A stretch of 64,000 nt of DNA from Micropterix aruncella (GCA_944548615.1 OX155952.1:40993231-41057230); one strand, 5' to 3'. Shown: positions 1 to 12,790, numbered from the stretch's first letter. Program-made: numbers and translations. Notes: generated by a model from the sequence alone, not told the origin.

Positions 1-202
1 GTTACAAACTCTCTTCTACGTGGAACCCTCTTCTTAAAATGTTCCCGCCGCCGAACGCCGAACGCAAGGACGTAAGACAGTATACAAGACGGATTTTCGA
101 AATTCGCGCACTTCGTGTCCGGCCCTCGCCACCGTTATAACCTACGCAGTGGCGGCAGCGGTATGCGGCCTACCCGCAAAACAACGGATTGACAGCTCTT
201 TC
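1..202. other. GC-richer non-repeat stretch
   Basis: The first ~180 bases contain many CpG dinucleotides and no open frame of useful length. I see no copy of this stretch elsewhere in the window. It ends where a half copy of the palindromic repeat begins. Confidence 0.3.
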
Positions 203-294
203 AGTCTACCCTGGACAACGGCGGCTGTAATGTCACCGAAACGTCGGGTGCTACAAAATTTCACGCGGTAAATTTGTTTCTATCCTATTTATAA
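203..294. repeat. Half copy of palindromic foldback repeat (copy A)
   Basis: The block GTCTACCCTGGACAACGGCG through the ACGTCGGGTGCTAC motif to TATCCTATTTATAA matches one arm of the palindromes at 29437-29612 and 53064-53249. Only one arm and the short centre (GTCTACC) are present, and the other arm is missing. A few substitutions (GGCTGTAATG for GGCTGCAACG) show it is an older copy. Confidence 0.85.
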
Positions 295-1473
295 GATATG
301 CATACACATAAAATCCTTAAATTATGGCGTACAGTATCACATCACATTCTTCCTTCTTAGTTACCTATGTTAATATTTTTTATTTATTTCCATCCCTTTC
401 TATAAAACTGCTTGGCAACATTTAAAGCAACTGTTTAGACGCAGCGTCCATTCGTGTGGGAACTAATCTAGACGCTCTCATTTATAGTCGACGGAAATTA
501 TACGTAAGTAAACACAGAGCACTGCACGGTGCACACGAACAGGTATTCCAGTTCCGCTGCACGAACAGAAAATTACAGACATGAATTCACCATTTTAGGA
601 ACCTTGGATTGAATAATTATCACAATCACTTCATTTAGTCACACGAGTAGATGAATGTATGAATTTAAAGTTTAGTTTAATTTTTAGTCTGTTAGAAATT
701 AGAATTGGTATAAAAAGGTCTCAATTGCATGTTAATTAAGGTGAGCTTGTGTAAAACTCTAAAATACGTGTACTATGAGATTCACGTAGTGAAGTGATTT
801 TTAAAAAAATATTTGTCGTCAAACTTAACCCATTTAATCGCATAGCTAACAAGCTGAAGAGCATTTTATATAAACTAGGAGCCTTTCAGAGAATACACGT
901 TATTAAAAACAATATCAGCAAAATTTCATTATTTTTAGTTTTTCCAATTTTAATATTTTTGCTATTTTTGCTAAAAACTAATGACATCGCCAGATTTCAT
1001 TAGTGTTTCTAAAAGTCTTCCAAGACTTATCTTTTAGATGATTCATTAATGTGCTATTTCATAAATCATATAAAATATCATATTACTGAATCATCAGGAT
1101 ATGCTATTTTATAAATCGTTTTTGTTTCATTTTTAACGATATTTAACCGCCTATTTGTTATAGGATATAAAAGATTAATAAATGAAACTTTAATTTTATT
1201 TGACCTTGGATCTTTATCTAACTATTTCTATATAATTTATAGGTGAAAGATTTCTAATTATACCTTTTAACATGATTATGATAAGTAGTGTTTTGGCGCA
1301 TCGGCATATATCCTCCATTTAAACACGAATTTTTGGCCAAATGTTTATCTCGACGAATGTTTTTGATCGAACGCTTTATTCACGAGAATATAATTCGCAG
1401 AAAAAGCTGGAGGTCATATCAACAAATCTCTATAAGAAGTGTTTCGACGACTGGATTATTCATTAGCGTAGTA
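295..1473. other. AT-rich sequence without recognisable features
   Basis: No open frame here has a recognisable motif, and no repeat is shared with the rest of the window. The open frames at 794-1003 and 1288-1479 are short and low-complexity and are treated as chance. Confidence 0.4.
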
Positions 1474-1850
1474 CAGTGATTTTCAACCAGTGGGTAGCGA
1501 CCCCCTGGGGGTCGCGAATAGACCTCCGGGCTAGGTCGCAGGCATCCTATAAATAAAAATAATACAAAATATTTATTTATATATGTAATATGCGAACACG
1601 TGCAGCTTCGGAAGAGAAACATAATTATTAAGTGTTTTGTTATTGCTTATACAAATCTGTATGTTGATCTAAGAAGGAAACTGTTAGGTACAGTTTCAAA
1701 ACTCAAAAACATTCAAAATCAATGTGGTTTTCGCAATTATTTTTGCAGAAGCTTTATTTACTGGATGCTCAAAGTTACAGCTGTAAAGGTAAAATAGTCT
1801 AAGGGGGTTGCGTAAGATTTTTTTTACTAAAAAGAGGGTTGCGATCTAGA
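1474..1850 (+). mobile_element. hAT-like non-autonomous element remnant
   Basis: The left end reads CAGTGATTTTCAACCAGTGG followed by GTAGCGACCCCCTGGGGGTCGCGA. That is the usual start of hAT-type inverted repeats (CAGTGGTTCTCAACC-like). Near the right side, AAGGGGGTTGCG and GAGGGTTGCGA repeat the inner G-rich motif, as in related MITEs. The terminal inverted repeat is not recognisable on the right, so the element is decayed or truncated and no 8-bp target duplication can be assigned. No transposase frame is present. Confidence 0.6.
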
Positions 1851-1893
1851 TAAATTAATAGTTAAAAAAACACTAAAAACTCGCTTTCGGGCT

Positions 1894-2260
1894 ATGATAC
1901 GATATTCATATACACACGGCTATGATACGATATTCTATCATGGAATGCCAGTGCCTACCTTCCGGCTTAATCATCAGACCTTGAAACCTAATCGTGGTCA
2001 AAGTTTATTCCAAGACTTTTCTAACAAATCCAAACACAGCTATGATACGATATTCCATCATGAAGTTCCAGTTCATATCTTCTGACTCCATCATCAGATC
2101 AGTTCGACAGTACCATATTATTGTATTGTCATCAGAACTACATACAGCTGCCCATTTTCATGACACTACGATGCTTGGAAGATCGTTAAATTAGTTACCG
2201 TAGATTCCATTACATAGTTAGTTACATACAGGTCGTCCTAATAAAAGCGTGTTAAAAAGG
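1894..2260 (+). repeat. Dispersed repeat with 120-bp internal period (copy 1)
   Basis: TATGATACGATATTC recurs at 1894, 1921 and 2041, so complete units are 120 bp apart. The units contain CATCAGACCTTGAAACCTAA and CCAAGACTTTTCTAACAAAT. The block ends with TACATACAGGTCGTCCTAAT followed by AAAAGCGTGTTAAAAAG. The same arrangement, reversed, is at 49472-49886, which fixes this end. The open frames in it are by-products of the repeat. The TE class is unknown. Confidence 0.85.
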
Positions 2261-2754
2261 TTCAAAACACTGGCGTAGTAGGTATATCGCATCATATGAG
2301 GTCTATTTTAAAGGTGACAAAATAATTTTAAATGATAAGCCGATAGTTTGTGTTGTATTGGATAATTTGACAGTGTACGTATTAAATAGAGCTGTAAAAT
2401 GCATTTTTCCGTATGAGTTCGCGTATATTATTCAAGACTTCCGTCTGCCAGGGTGCGTTCGTTCACATTTTTACATAACCTTCCCGGTAATTTCCTTTGT
2501 TTCTGGCCGAAGTGCAATTACTCGCGGAGATTTTCTTATGCAAATCTCTTTGCACGTCCGTTATTACGCGCAAGATGGCGTGATGGCCGTCATTAGAGAT
2601 GCATTTTGGTTTCCGCCAAGGCTGCACACTGGTGCACATCGTTTCCTCGCGCAGACACAGTGCGTACCCGCTCGCTGCGTGCACGCGATCTCCACGAGGT
2701 GGCGCTCGCTTCACAGAATTCGTTTCTACGAGTGAAATCAGCTGAGGGCAAGTT
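2261..2754. other. Single-copy-looking stretch with a GC-richer core
   Basis: The part around 2540-2720 is richer in GC and CpG than its surroundings. It carries open frames on both strands (2358-2735 plus, 2463-2714 minus). None has a recognisable protein motif or splice context, so I do not call a gene. Confidence 0.3.
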
Positions 2755-2912
2755 TATTGAATTGAATTGAATATACTTTATTTGCACTTAACAATTAAAA
2801 TACAAACAGGCGAGCTTAATGCCACATGGCAATACCTTGCAACTAACCTAATCATACAGTGCAGTGGTACATGGTTGTTTTGTAGAAATAAAGATAATTG
2901 AACAAATAAGTT
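2755..2912 (-). mobile_element. LINE 3' end, 5'-truncated
   Basis: Read on the minus strand, the block ends GTGCAAATAAAGTATATTC then repeats of AATTC/AATTG. This is a polyadenylation signal followed by a short tandem tail, the usual 3' end of a lepidopteran LINE. It adjoins the Helitron that starts at 2914. No protein-coding part remains. Confidence 0.55.
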
Positions 2913-2913
2913 A

Positions 2914-3660
2914 TCTACACTAATATTATAAAGATGTAAAGTTTGTGACGTTGTTGGAAGTAATCTCTGGATCCAATGAACAGATTTTGAAAATTCTTTT
3001 ACCAATAGAAAGCCACGTTGTTTATGAGTGTCATAGGCTATATATTAATCCGAAAAATGAAAAGACTTTTTTGTGGTAGTCGGATTTTCAAAGTAAGTCG
3101 GAAAAAACGGTGGAACGAAAACGCTTCTAACTAACGCTGCCTTAACGATGAGAGATATATGATTAAGTTCTAGAGAAAAGTTGTAGAACTTGATAATGCC
3201 TACAAAAAAGTCAGCGACAGCATATGCTTAACTTTTATATTTAAGTCACAAAAAGTAGTTTTTCTAATTAAAAAAAATATTTAAATCGTTAGGTCATGTT
3301 TATTGGTCGTATTATCAACAATTATGAATTATTATCAAAATAAGTAAATTTATCGTCTCAAGTGTTTAAAACAAAAGACTTTTCCCTTTTACTGCATATA
3401 ATTTCACTTTTACTGCATAAATGGTTAAAGAGATAAGGCACTCACAAATAAGACACTCACAAGAAGACACTCACAAATAACGGTAATATAGTCAAATTGG
3501 CATGCAAATACATACATACATACCTATGCAGTAAAAATATAACCCTTCTTTTGGCAGTCAGGAAATAAATCATAGCACTCAGTACTAACCGAACCACACT
3601 CATAATTTCATCACAAGTAAAAAGTTTTTCCGCCCAACGAAGTGGGCACGGGTCAGCTAG
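2914..3660 (+). mobile_element. Non-autonomous Helitron (copy 1)
   Basis: It starts with TCTACACTAATATTATAAAG preceded by A, and ends with CTAG followed by T (A|T insertion). Just before the end is the hairpin GCCCAACGAAGTGGGC and then ACGGGTCAGCTAG. These are the hallmark 5' TC, subterminal hairpin and 3' CTRR ends of Helitrons. The interior contains AGAAAGCCACGTTG and GTGTCATAGGCTATATATTA, which I recall as typical of lepidopteran non-autonomous Helitrons. There is no Rep/helicase frame. Confidence 0.85.
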
Positions 3661-3756
3661 TTCTGAATAAAACACAAGACATTATATTTGAAAGTAAGAA
3701 TGCTCGAGGAGAGAAAATCGTGAGAGGAAGAAAAAAAGGAATGGACTAGTTACTTT

Positions 3757-4480
3757 TCAGAAAATTAATACTTTTGAGGTGATTCTGGAATGATTCTTAA
3801 GAAGGCGAGTTTCGTATTTTGCTGGATGATCCTTCCTGAATCTTACACCATGAATACATGAAGAATAGGAGTAGAAAACAGTATTACTATGACGAGGAAT
3901 ATTAAGTACATAGTCAGAGACTGACCGAAATACGAGACCGTCGGAACTTAATGATTCGAAAAGCTCGTAGAGACAGCATAGTGTTGATTGGGAGAAAACA
4001 TGGTAGAGAATACTAAATATAAGAACGTTTCCCCTTTGGCGTACAGGCAACCATTTTATAGGTGCCCTGCCCTATATTCGGGCACGTGATCATACTTACG
4101 TAGATCTAAGGTGAAAAGTACGCATACATTCAGCAAACATTCAAGTTTGTTGAGTAGTTCCTCTGATAAGTTGATATAAGCCACATCTGTATAGTCAAGA
4201 AAAGAAAAGAGGGGAGATTGTGCGAGAGATTTATTTATGTCCATAATAACATATGTTTGAGCGTTTGCAGAGGGTGAAAACTAGCAAATATTTTGCAACC
4301 TAACTTGTCTACGTATGGTTAACAGGAGAAATGTTCATCGACAATTAGGCCAAGATCTTTCACTCTTTGCGACACAGGCATGGCGATGTCTTCTAGTTTT
4401 AAAAATGGAAGGGAGAGCAATTAAAATTATTCTGGAGAGCAATTTACGGCCTCCAATGAGAATAGCTTAGGATTTCGAAG
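3757..4480 (-). pseudogene. Decayed LINE ORF2, C-terminal part
   Basis: On the minus strand, two open pieces (4244-4056 and 4050-3757) are joined by a frame change near 4050. The first contains LFSFLDYTDVAYINLSEELL and LRKYDHVPEYRA. The second contains MPVRQRGNVLIFSILYHVFS, SDGLVFRSVSDY and PRHSNTVFYSYS. This order matches the region downstream of the reverse transcriptase in CR1/Jockey-like LINEs, where RNA-binding and 'R-N/H-x-L' segments precede the stop. Upstream (4480-4245), broken pieces such as VKDLGLIVDE and PYVDKLGCKIFAS are visible with stops between them. The RT core and endonuclease are absent, so the copy is dead. Confidence 0.75.
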
Positions 4481-6230
4481 AGTTGATTAGTAAACCCATT
4501 TAGCAGAAAATCATTTAATTTATATTTTGGACTGGTTCCGGTTTGTTAAACAATTATTTATCGTGACCGTTGAATCCCGAAAACATCGCAGCTATGAGTG
4601 GCATTATCTTCATCGTCCCAGGGGAACCAGCGTAATGTGCAATAGTATGTCTAAACAGGCGTCCTTACATCATTACCGCCTGTGACAGCTGATAACAGCG
4701 GGCTTAGTCGCAGACTTATAGAATTATTTTTGTTACAGACTTAGGCGTCACACGCGAATACCCCTGGGAGGAAAACCCTGTTCGTCCGCTGCAGCTTCCC
4801 GCGTGCAGGCGAAGTTTCAATTCTCGCAGCTTCTGAAGAGCCGCTGTTCCCTCAGCCTTTCCTTGTTATTATCTAGTTTCATGAGCATTTTAAAACGTTT
4901 AAATAATTTATTATATTTTTAGAGCCCTGTTCACTCTAGGACGGGTTAGTTCTAGTTGGATGACAGAATCGAATAAGCATAAGGTTAAAGTATTGCCATT
5001 CGGTTCTGTTATCTTTGTAAGCAAAATCAATATTTAGGAATATTTTCCTAAATAAATAAATAACTAAAAACCAAATCCTAATCTTCTAAATACTTTTATG
5101 TGAAGCCCATGCAAAGAGGTGTAAGACCCCTTTTAAGGTTGATATCCTGTCAACTAATACTGGCCAAAAACTGAGAAAGCGTCCTACTCATATTTTGGCA
5201 CTCGTTAATATCTCTAAATTACAACGGAAAGTCGAGGCAATTGAGCGCGCGAGAGTTTAGCACAAGGCGCAAAAGCACCGTCGACCCCGAACAGAGGTCA
5301 CGACCCGAGCCGTTTCGCCGTTTGCGCAACACATCCGACGAGGAACCAGCGCTTTTTAACACGCATTTCAAAAATAATATTTCGTCATTTATAAATTAAT
5401 AAAATACTAAATTAAAGTTTACTTTAGGTGAGATTTGATTCTGACCACTTAAATTTGTAATTTTATTATGTCTTGTTTTTAGAGTTATATAATTTTAACT
5501 AAAGTCAAAAATGCTGTATTATCTTATATGTTGAAAACATATAATTAGTTCGTCCTTATAATTGTTCAATTATAATCTCTAACGTTGTAAGATTTCCGTC
5601 CGTATATAATAAAATAAATAAATAAAACACTAGGCTGGAGAACTTAACAAGAAAGCAAAATTTTACACATGTGATAGATAGGAAGAAAGGCTTTTTCTGA
5701 TTCCGATTTGCACTCTAGGGTTAAGAGTTAATCAATACAAGAATCTTCATAACGCAGAAGCCTTCGTTTTGCTTGTACGTGACGCAATTGCGATGTTATG
5801 CAAGTGATGCGTCTCGTCGCCCGTGGCCGGTTCGCGCACTGCAAAGGTTACGAGGTGAATCGTCTTTGGATTGAGCTTTTGAAGGGTCCGACATTTACTA
5901 TTGAGAGGTCTGGTGTGCTTTGTTCAAAATTGTTAGTGAAAAGAATTAGACATGTTCACTGCGAGGTCGACAGGAGTTGGTTCACCAGCTAGAGAATTGA
6001 AGGTGGTTTAGTAAGTTATCGATTTAATTGAACTTAATTTTTCTTCCTCTTAGAGTAGCCAATGTGTTCCAGATATCAGTGAGGTTTTATTTCTATTTAT
6101 TTATTTATTTTATATATTTTCTTCAAGGTATACATTTTGAATTATACACCGAGCCTCTTGCGAAGACGCCCTAAAATTTAGGAGACTGATCGTAAAATTA
6201 AGTAACCAATAAAAATAAAAAAAATCGGTT
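4481..6230. other. Intergenic sequence, no gene seen
   Basis: Mostly AT-rich. Short GC-richer patches at 4740-4860 and 5240-5350 have no coding signature. A (AAAT)n stretch at about 5607-5625 could be the tail of a decayed retroelement. The 64-codon frame at 5798-5992 has no recognisable motif. Confidence 0.35.
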
Positions 6231-6301
6231 ATGTCACCCCAAGACTTTCCTGACTAGTATCCGGGGAGGTGCGAAAAAACAGCGACATTTTTTACTCTAG
6301 T

Positions 6302-6600
6302 ACCCCAAATTTGTATGGCAGGTACCCCAAACGTTGGTCGTTAGTACCCCAAAAACTAATAGGTTCTTCCGATGGTTAACAGAAGCTTCTATGCCAAATT
6401 TTAACTTAGACAGATTAAGCGTCTGGGCGCTATCGCGGAAACAATTTTTTCGCCGGGAACCCCAAATTTGTATTGGAGGTACCACAACCGTAGGGCGTAG
6501 GGACTCCAAAAACTAATGGGTTCCTCCGACGGTTAACAGAAGCTTATATACCAAATTTCAGCTCAATCCGATTAAGCGTCTGGGCGCTATCGTGGAAGAA
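6302..6600 (+). repeat. Tandem pair of 157-bp units
   Basis: ACCCCAAATTTGTAT starts at 6302 and again at 6459, giving a 157-bp period. Both units carry GGTTCTTCCGAYGGTTAACA, GAAGCTTMTATRCCAAATTT and TTAAGCGTCTGGGCGCTATC in the same order. Together with the microsatellite that follows, this resembles microsatellite-associated interspersed elements of Lepidoptera. The class is an inference. Confidence 0.8.
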
Positions 6601-6662
6601 TACATACATACAGACATACAGACATACAGACATACAGACATACAGACATACATACAGACAGG
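6601..6662. repeat. (ACATACAG)n microsatellite
   Basis: Repeats of ACATACAG/ACAGACAT directly follow the second 157-bp unit. The junction suggests the microsatellite is part of the same mobile unit. Confidence 0.9.
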
Positions 6663-8236
6663 GATCGGTCTGGAAATAGTCTCAATCGTCTCAGGGAGTC
6701 TCAAAATATATATTCCCATCTTCATCTCAAATTTTTTTTTAGCGCGATCACAATACTTTCCTTTCCGATAGGTCGTCAGGAAAGTAATAAGTGAACTAAT
6801 TTTTCTTGAAAAAATATTTTTGGATGTTAGAGATTTTTTTTTAATCACATTATTCTTCACGAAATACTGCGTTAAAAACCATACATGTTTTTTATGGGTT
6901 TAGTCCTTAGTACAAAGAAAAAAATCTGAATATCTAAAAGTTGAACACAAGCAATTTTTTTATATAAATAACAAAGGCCTAACCCAAAAAGATTTGTAAA
7001 TTATTTCCAACTCAGTTTTTCGTGTAAAATGATTATCTACTATTAAAAAACTCCTAATTAAAAATCATGTTTATTAGACCTCAAGGATCATTTCCGAAAT
7101 TAAAGGCAGTCTTTACAGAAGCATGACACGTTGTATATATTAAGTCCTTACCTATGTAATTGCTGTTTTATTCACACTGGCCATTTTGAACTTGGATAAC
7201 TTGGGTTTGAGTTAGAATTTCAAATTCAAATAAATTTTAATGCAAGGCCATATTCTTCTTTTTTGAGAATCAACTGTTGTTGTCTTTCCGTTGTTTGTTT
7301 TGAGTCAAATATTTTCGTTTGGCAACCATGGTAATTTAAAAAAATTGCATTATTTTCAAATATGAAATCCTGTGCCAGTGTTTTTTACTACAGCTTCTTG
7401 CAGTCTGGCTATACAGTTACCGTAAATGTGTACTGTTAAGAACTGCAAACAATTATAGAGAAGCTCCTGTTTAAATAACCGAGCCTGGTCAATCCTCATC
7501 GCCACTGCTTCTGCATGACAATGTATAACCACAGATTTCACTGCAAAGTCGCAAAGTTGCAGGAGTTGCGGGTGGACACTCTTCGTCACCCACTATACTT
7601 GCGGGTGGTCACTCTAGGTCAACCTTGCTCCAATAAAGTTTTTTTTTCAGAATGTAAAAAAAAACAAGGGAAAAAAATCAACTTTGAAGAGTCGGTGAAA
7701 ACGCCTTTAAAGCTTTCATTGGTTCCTGTCCACGAGAGTTTTACAGCAGAGGAATTAAGCAACTCCCATTAAAATGACGTCTGCGTAGATAATATGGATC
7801 AATACTTCTATTAATTAAATGAATATTTTTCACAGTTAAGGACCCAATATCAAAACGCAGGTGCGATAGAATAATAAATAAAGAAACGCAATCTCATTTC
7901 TCAGGAAACATTTTTTTATATGCTTTTGAAATAGTTCATCATATTTTTTTGATCCATATCATTGAACGTCAAGCAAAAATATTTGGGAATAAAACTATTT
8001 CAGTCAAGGTTAATTATTCGGATCGAAAAATATTACCTGTTATGATTTTAATGTAGTCTTTAAAAAAGGATCCTAAAGCACACATCAGGGCTCCTAAGCC
8101 GCAGACGGGTATTTGAGTCGATATTTAAGGGACACAACACATCTGCCGCTATCTCCGTCGAACTTAGGATACGAATTGACCAAAAGAAAATCTAATTCAA
8201 CATAGATTACTGAAATATCTGTAATTTCAACATAGA
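6663..8236. other. Intergenic sequence, no gene assigned
   Basis: Two overlapping open frames lie at 7356-7589 (minus, 77 codons) and 7515-7772 (plus, 85 codons). I recognise neither, and neither has splice or start context. A TCCTAAG...CTTAGGA pair at about 8092-8169 brackets a GC-richer 78-bp piece of unknown meaning. Confidence 0.3.
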
Positions 8237-8480
8237 TTACTGAAATAGAAATAGAAATAGAAATATATTTATTGTCTGAAATTGTGGTGGTACATTTAAG
8301 GTGATAATGCGTAAAACTATGTCTCTCACAATTACCTGTTATTATAACAGATTACCAAATTTACCTATCTGCTAAATTTACTTATCTGCTAATTATAATA
8401 TCTTATTTAAAAATGTAATTATTTCACTGGTTTGCCTATAATATCTATAATATCAAATCAATAATAATTCGTAATGTTCA
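8237..8480 (-). mobile_element. Probable retroelement 3' end with (GAAATA)n tail
   Basis: Several GAAATA units at 8241-8265 adjoin TATTTATTGTCTGAAATTG. Read on the minus strand this is CAATTTCAGACAATAAATA followed by a TTTCTA tail, a polyadenylation-like signal plus simple tail. The inner boundary is uncertain. Confidence 0.4.
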
Positions 8481-9358
8481 TTGAATGGCCTGAAATAACA
8501 TGAAAGAGAAATAGAAATATAGGAAAGAGAAATATAACATGAAAAAAATATATAAACAGACCGGATAAGTAGCACTAATAGTAGAAGATAATTAATAAAA
8601 ATAATTCACCAACAATATAAAAATTTAAGAAAAAAATAACAGACTTGAAGAATACAGATAAGAAGGAATATAGTTACTTTGACTGGCACATACACTTTAG
8701 AGTCCAAAGTCTGTCACTCGAGATATATAGAATAATTATATGGACATTAAAACGCAAGGTTTTGAAGACAGGCATTCTAAAAGTAGTGAAAACATAAGAA
8801 TATGAACAATGAAAGAGGCAAACGATGAGTACCAAGTTATATTAATAATGAAACTGGTTTAGATGTTGATCAAAATATATGTAATGTTAAACCAAAGAAT
8901 TTCAAACAGTATATGTTAGAGGGGGTTGTAGAGATGGTGCAATCAGTCTTGATTTTATGGGATACCTTCAAACATCAATTGCAACCCTATCATTGTTATA
9001 AAGTAATAAATTACAGTGGTGGGGTTGTAATTGCAATTGAAATAAATATATGACTACAACAAATACTACGCGATGCAGATGCTGGAAAATTCGTTAGCAT
9101 CCACGAAAGCGACAGCTCGCTCAAAAGTCATCAATATGCGGATTAGTCAATGAAAATGCGAATGCGACGAGGTGCAAAGCGTACGTTTGTATGGAAATTG
9201 AGCAATTAGAGATGAATTTTGATCAGACAATGACGTGGCCGATGACAAATTGGACCTTGACTTGTTGCACGCAAAGCTAAATCCGTAATTAATTTAACCG
9301 CTTGAAACAGCGACGAATTCTACAAGAATCGGGCCTAGGACGAAGTTCCGCGATACTT
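8481..9358. other. AT-rich sequence, nothing recognised
   Basis: No open frame of note and no repeat partner within the window. A GC-richer patch at 9080-9350 is single copy here. Confidence 0.35.
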
Positions 9359-10058
9359 TTTAACCGACTTCAAAAAAAGAAGGAGGTTATAAATTCGGTT
9401 GAATCTTTTTTATTTTTTATTTAATGTTTTTTACCATAGAATTCTGCCATTTATGAACCGATTTGGTAAATTCTTTTTTTTTTTGAAAGGATATAATATA
9501 TTACAAATTAGTCTCATTTTTATGACAATCCTGTGTTGATAATGGGACCCATGAGGAATTGAAGCAAATCCTCAAATATTATCATATGAAGTTAAAAAGT
9601 TACATGGTGGTTTAATTCCAATGATTTTTTTATGGTAAGCATGACCAGATTCTAAAACCTGGGTTGGCACCCGACGAGGGTACTCCTCAACGGTCAACAG
9701 CACAGACACGAAAGTTTGTATACTCATTCAGTTATGATAGCCCGTTCGAAATTTCACCATGACTTGGCTGCTGCACCCAGGGCTGGCTCCCGGCGAGGCG
9801 ACCTTTCAACGGTCAACAGCACAGATACGAAATTTTGTATATGTATTCAATTACGAAAGCCCGTTCTAAGTTTCACGAAGACAGGACTGCGGCACCCAGG
9901 GTTGGCTTCCAACGAGGTAACTCCTCGACGGTCAACAGCACAGACGCAAAATTTTGTAAACGCACTCAATTGTAATATCCCGTTCTAAGTATCACTATCA
10001 CTTGGCTGCTGCACTTATAAACAATTTTGGAGTCGGTTTTTTTTTCCGTCGGTTTAAC
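9359..10058 (+). mobile_element. AACCGAC-ended repeat with three ~120-bp internal units
   Basis: The left edge is TTTTAACCGACTTCAAAAAA. The right edge, read in reverse, is GTTAAACCGACGGAAAAAAA, so the ends are inverted and similar. Inside, GGTCAACAGCACAGA recurs about every 119-120 bp (9661, 9781, 9901), each with GATAGCCCGTTC/GAAAGCCCGTTC and a CCATGACTTGGCTGCTGCAC-like segment. A second, end-less copy is at 25010-25330. The open frame 9716-9988 is a by-product of the array. The superfamily is not known to me. Confidence 0.75.
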
Positions 10059-11230
<1,172 letters not shown>

Positions 11231-11234
11231 TTAA

Positions 11235-11955
11235 GAGCCGTATTACAAAATAGCGTAGGTATTCTTTTAAAATGAGTTGAAAAAATGAACGCATTTTTTT
11301 TTGGATGTAACTATAAAAGATAGGATAAATAAATAAATAAATAAATAAATAACTATTCAACCCTGGGAGAAAAACCGCGGCACTGAGCGCTCTTCTCTTG
11401 CGCAAGCAAATATATACACAATTTCTAATTGTTTTTTTGCAGTGTTTTCTCCTTTCTAATGACAATAATTTATATTATGTCGTATTGCTAAAAGAGTGAA
11501 CTTTAATATAGTATAAGTATTATATAAGAATCTTATTTTATTTCTGAGAAAATTAGAATGATACAGGAAGATTTTTTTTTAATTTTGTGTAATTGTAAGT
11601 AATGTATACCTTGGATATGTGGTCAAAAAACGAAAAAATAAAGCCGTATTGTACATCAAGAATACATGACGGACATAAAAAAAATAGTATACGGTTTTCA
11701 TTGTAGTGATATTACTGTATTAAGGAGCTCAAAGTTTGCCTTCCGAGCGTTTTACGAATAACGACTTTCGGAAAATGGGCTGAATAAGTAAATAATATTC
11801 GTTACATCTAAAATTAAAGGCCGCTATGGTCAACATCAAGAAATGGTCCAGGTAATTCAGTACTTAAAGTATGTAGAAATCTCTTTATTTCTTGGAATTA
11901 GAAGGCCAAAAATCCACTTTTCTTGCCTTTCTGGAAAAAATATGTGAACGGGCTC
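11235..11955 (+). mobile_element. TTAA-flanked inverted-repeat element (copy A)
   Basis: TTAA (11231-11234) then GAGCCGTATTAC at the left, and GTGAACGGGCTC then TTAA (11956-11959) at the right. Reversed, the right end reads TTAAGAGCCCGTTCAC, so the ends are inverted repeats with a TTAA target duplication. Copy B at 20345-21060 agrees along the full length. Close to the left end is the piece ATGAACGC...ATAGGATAAATAAATAAAT, which matches a LINE tail at 16857-16908, so a retroelement fragment seems nested inside. There is no transposase frame. TTAA targets occur in piggyBac and in some Sola elements; termini starting GAG do not look like piggyBac. Confidence 0.8.
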
Positions 11956-11959
11956 TTAA

Positions 11960-12214
11960 ATATACTCACTCCTATACAAGCGTCACGACCCAAGTGCAGT
12001 CCTCTACAAAACATCTCAATGCCTTTTGATCAGACAGTAAACCTTTTCTTACCGATTATTTTACATGTTAAGATATTTTTGACGTTATCTGTCACTTTGG
12101 AGTTGTCAACTACTATGAGCAAACATGCCATCCCAGGAAAGAATAACGATATTTATAATTCTTTCAACTGTGGGGAGAACAAGACTTGGTCTAACTACGC
12201 TAACATACCCATGA
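11960..12214. other. Spacer with an unrecognised open frame
   Basis: The frame 11923-12222 runs out of the TTAA element into this spacer and has no recognisable motif. It is not called as a gene. Confidence 0.3.
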
Positions 12215-12790
12215 AAGTCTAACGCCTTACCGCGAAACACTGGGAAGTAAGACACAGCGGGAAGCCTCACGCCCTGACTAACATATTTTGCAGGATTTCT
12301 CCGTCGTCCAGCCTGGTGTCAGGTTTTAAGTCGCATTCTCGGCATCTACCTGGTATTAGCAGTAATTCAGTTCGAATTTATCGCGGACCGTCGCGCCCTT
12401 TGCCCGTCATTCACACGGGATCGGGTGACCAAAGGGTCGTTTCAAGAATAGCCAACACCAGGTCAACAACCACCCACGCTTCTTAGGTAACATTTAAGAC
12501 TATTTTTAAACCCTTCTTCCAGTTTATTCACCGTTTATGCACAGTAGATTGGCTGAAGCCGCGCGATGCGCAAACCGCCCAACACTACCCGAAGGTCACC
12601 CCCCAGAGGATCCGACTCTATGTCCACGACATAGCCGCCACAGGGGAAACAGAGTCCATTTCAGGTTCGACCCCAATCGAGGAGGCTACCGGATGGGAAT
12701 ACAACCTTGAGTTGAGCCGACCAAGATTAGGTGCAGGTCATATGGCCTAAGCTGTACGGAACCCTTAATCTGCAACGGTATTTATCAGAG
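12215..12790. repeat. GC-richer repeat-like block (copy 1)
   Basis: The portion GAGGAGGCTACCGGATGGGA...GAGTTGAGCC (about 12678-12717) matches GAGGAAGCTACCGGATGGGG...GAGTTGAGCC at 41520-41565. Upstream parts of both blocks share short GC-rich motifs (GCGCAA, CGCCCA, GGATCCG). The sharing marks it as an old dispersed repeat. Its class and borders are not clear. Confidence 0.45.

Noticed and set aside
7356..7772. Overlapping frames on both strands as a small gene
   Set aside because: Neither shows a recognisable domain. The GC-richer core could equally be a repeat fragment.
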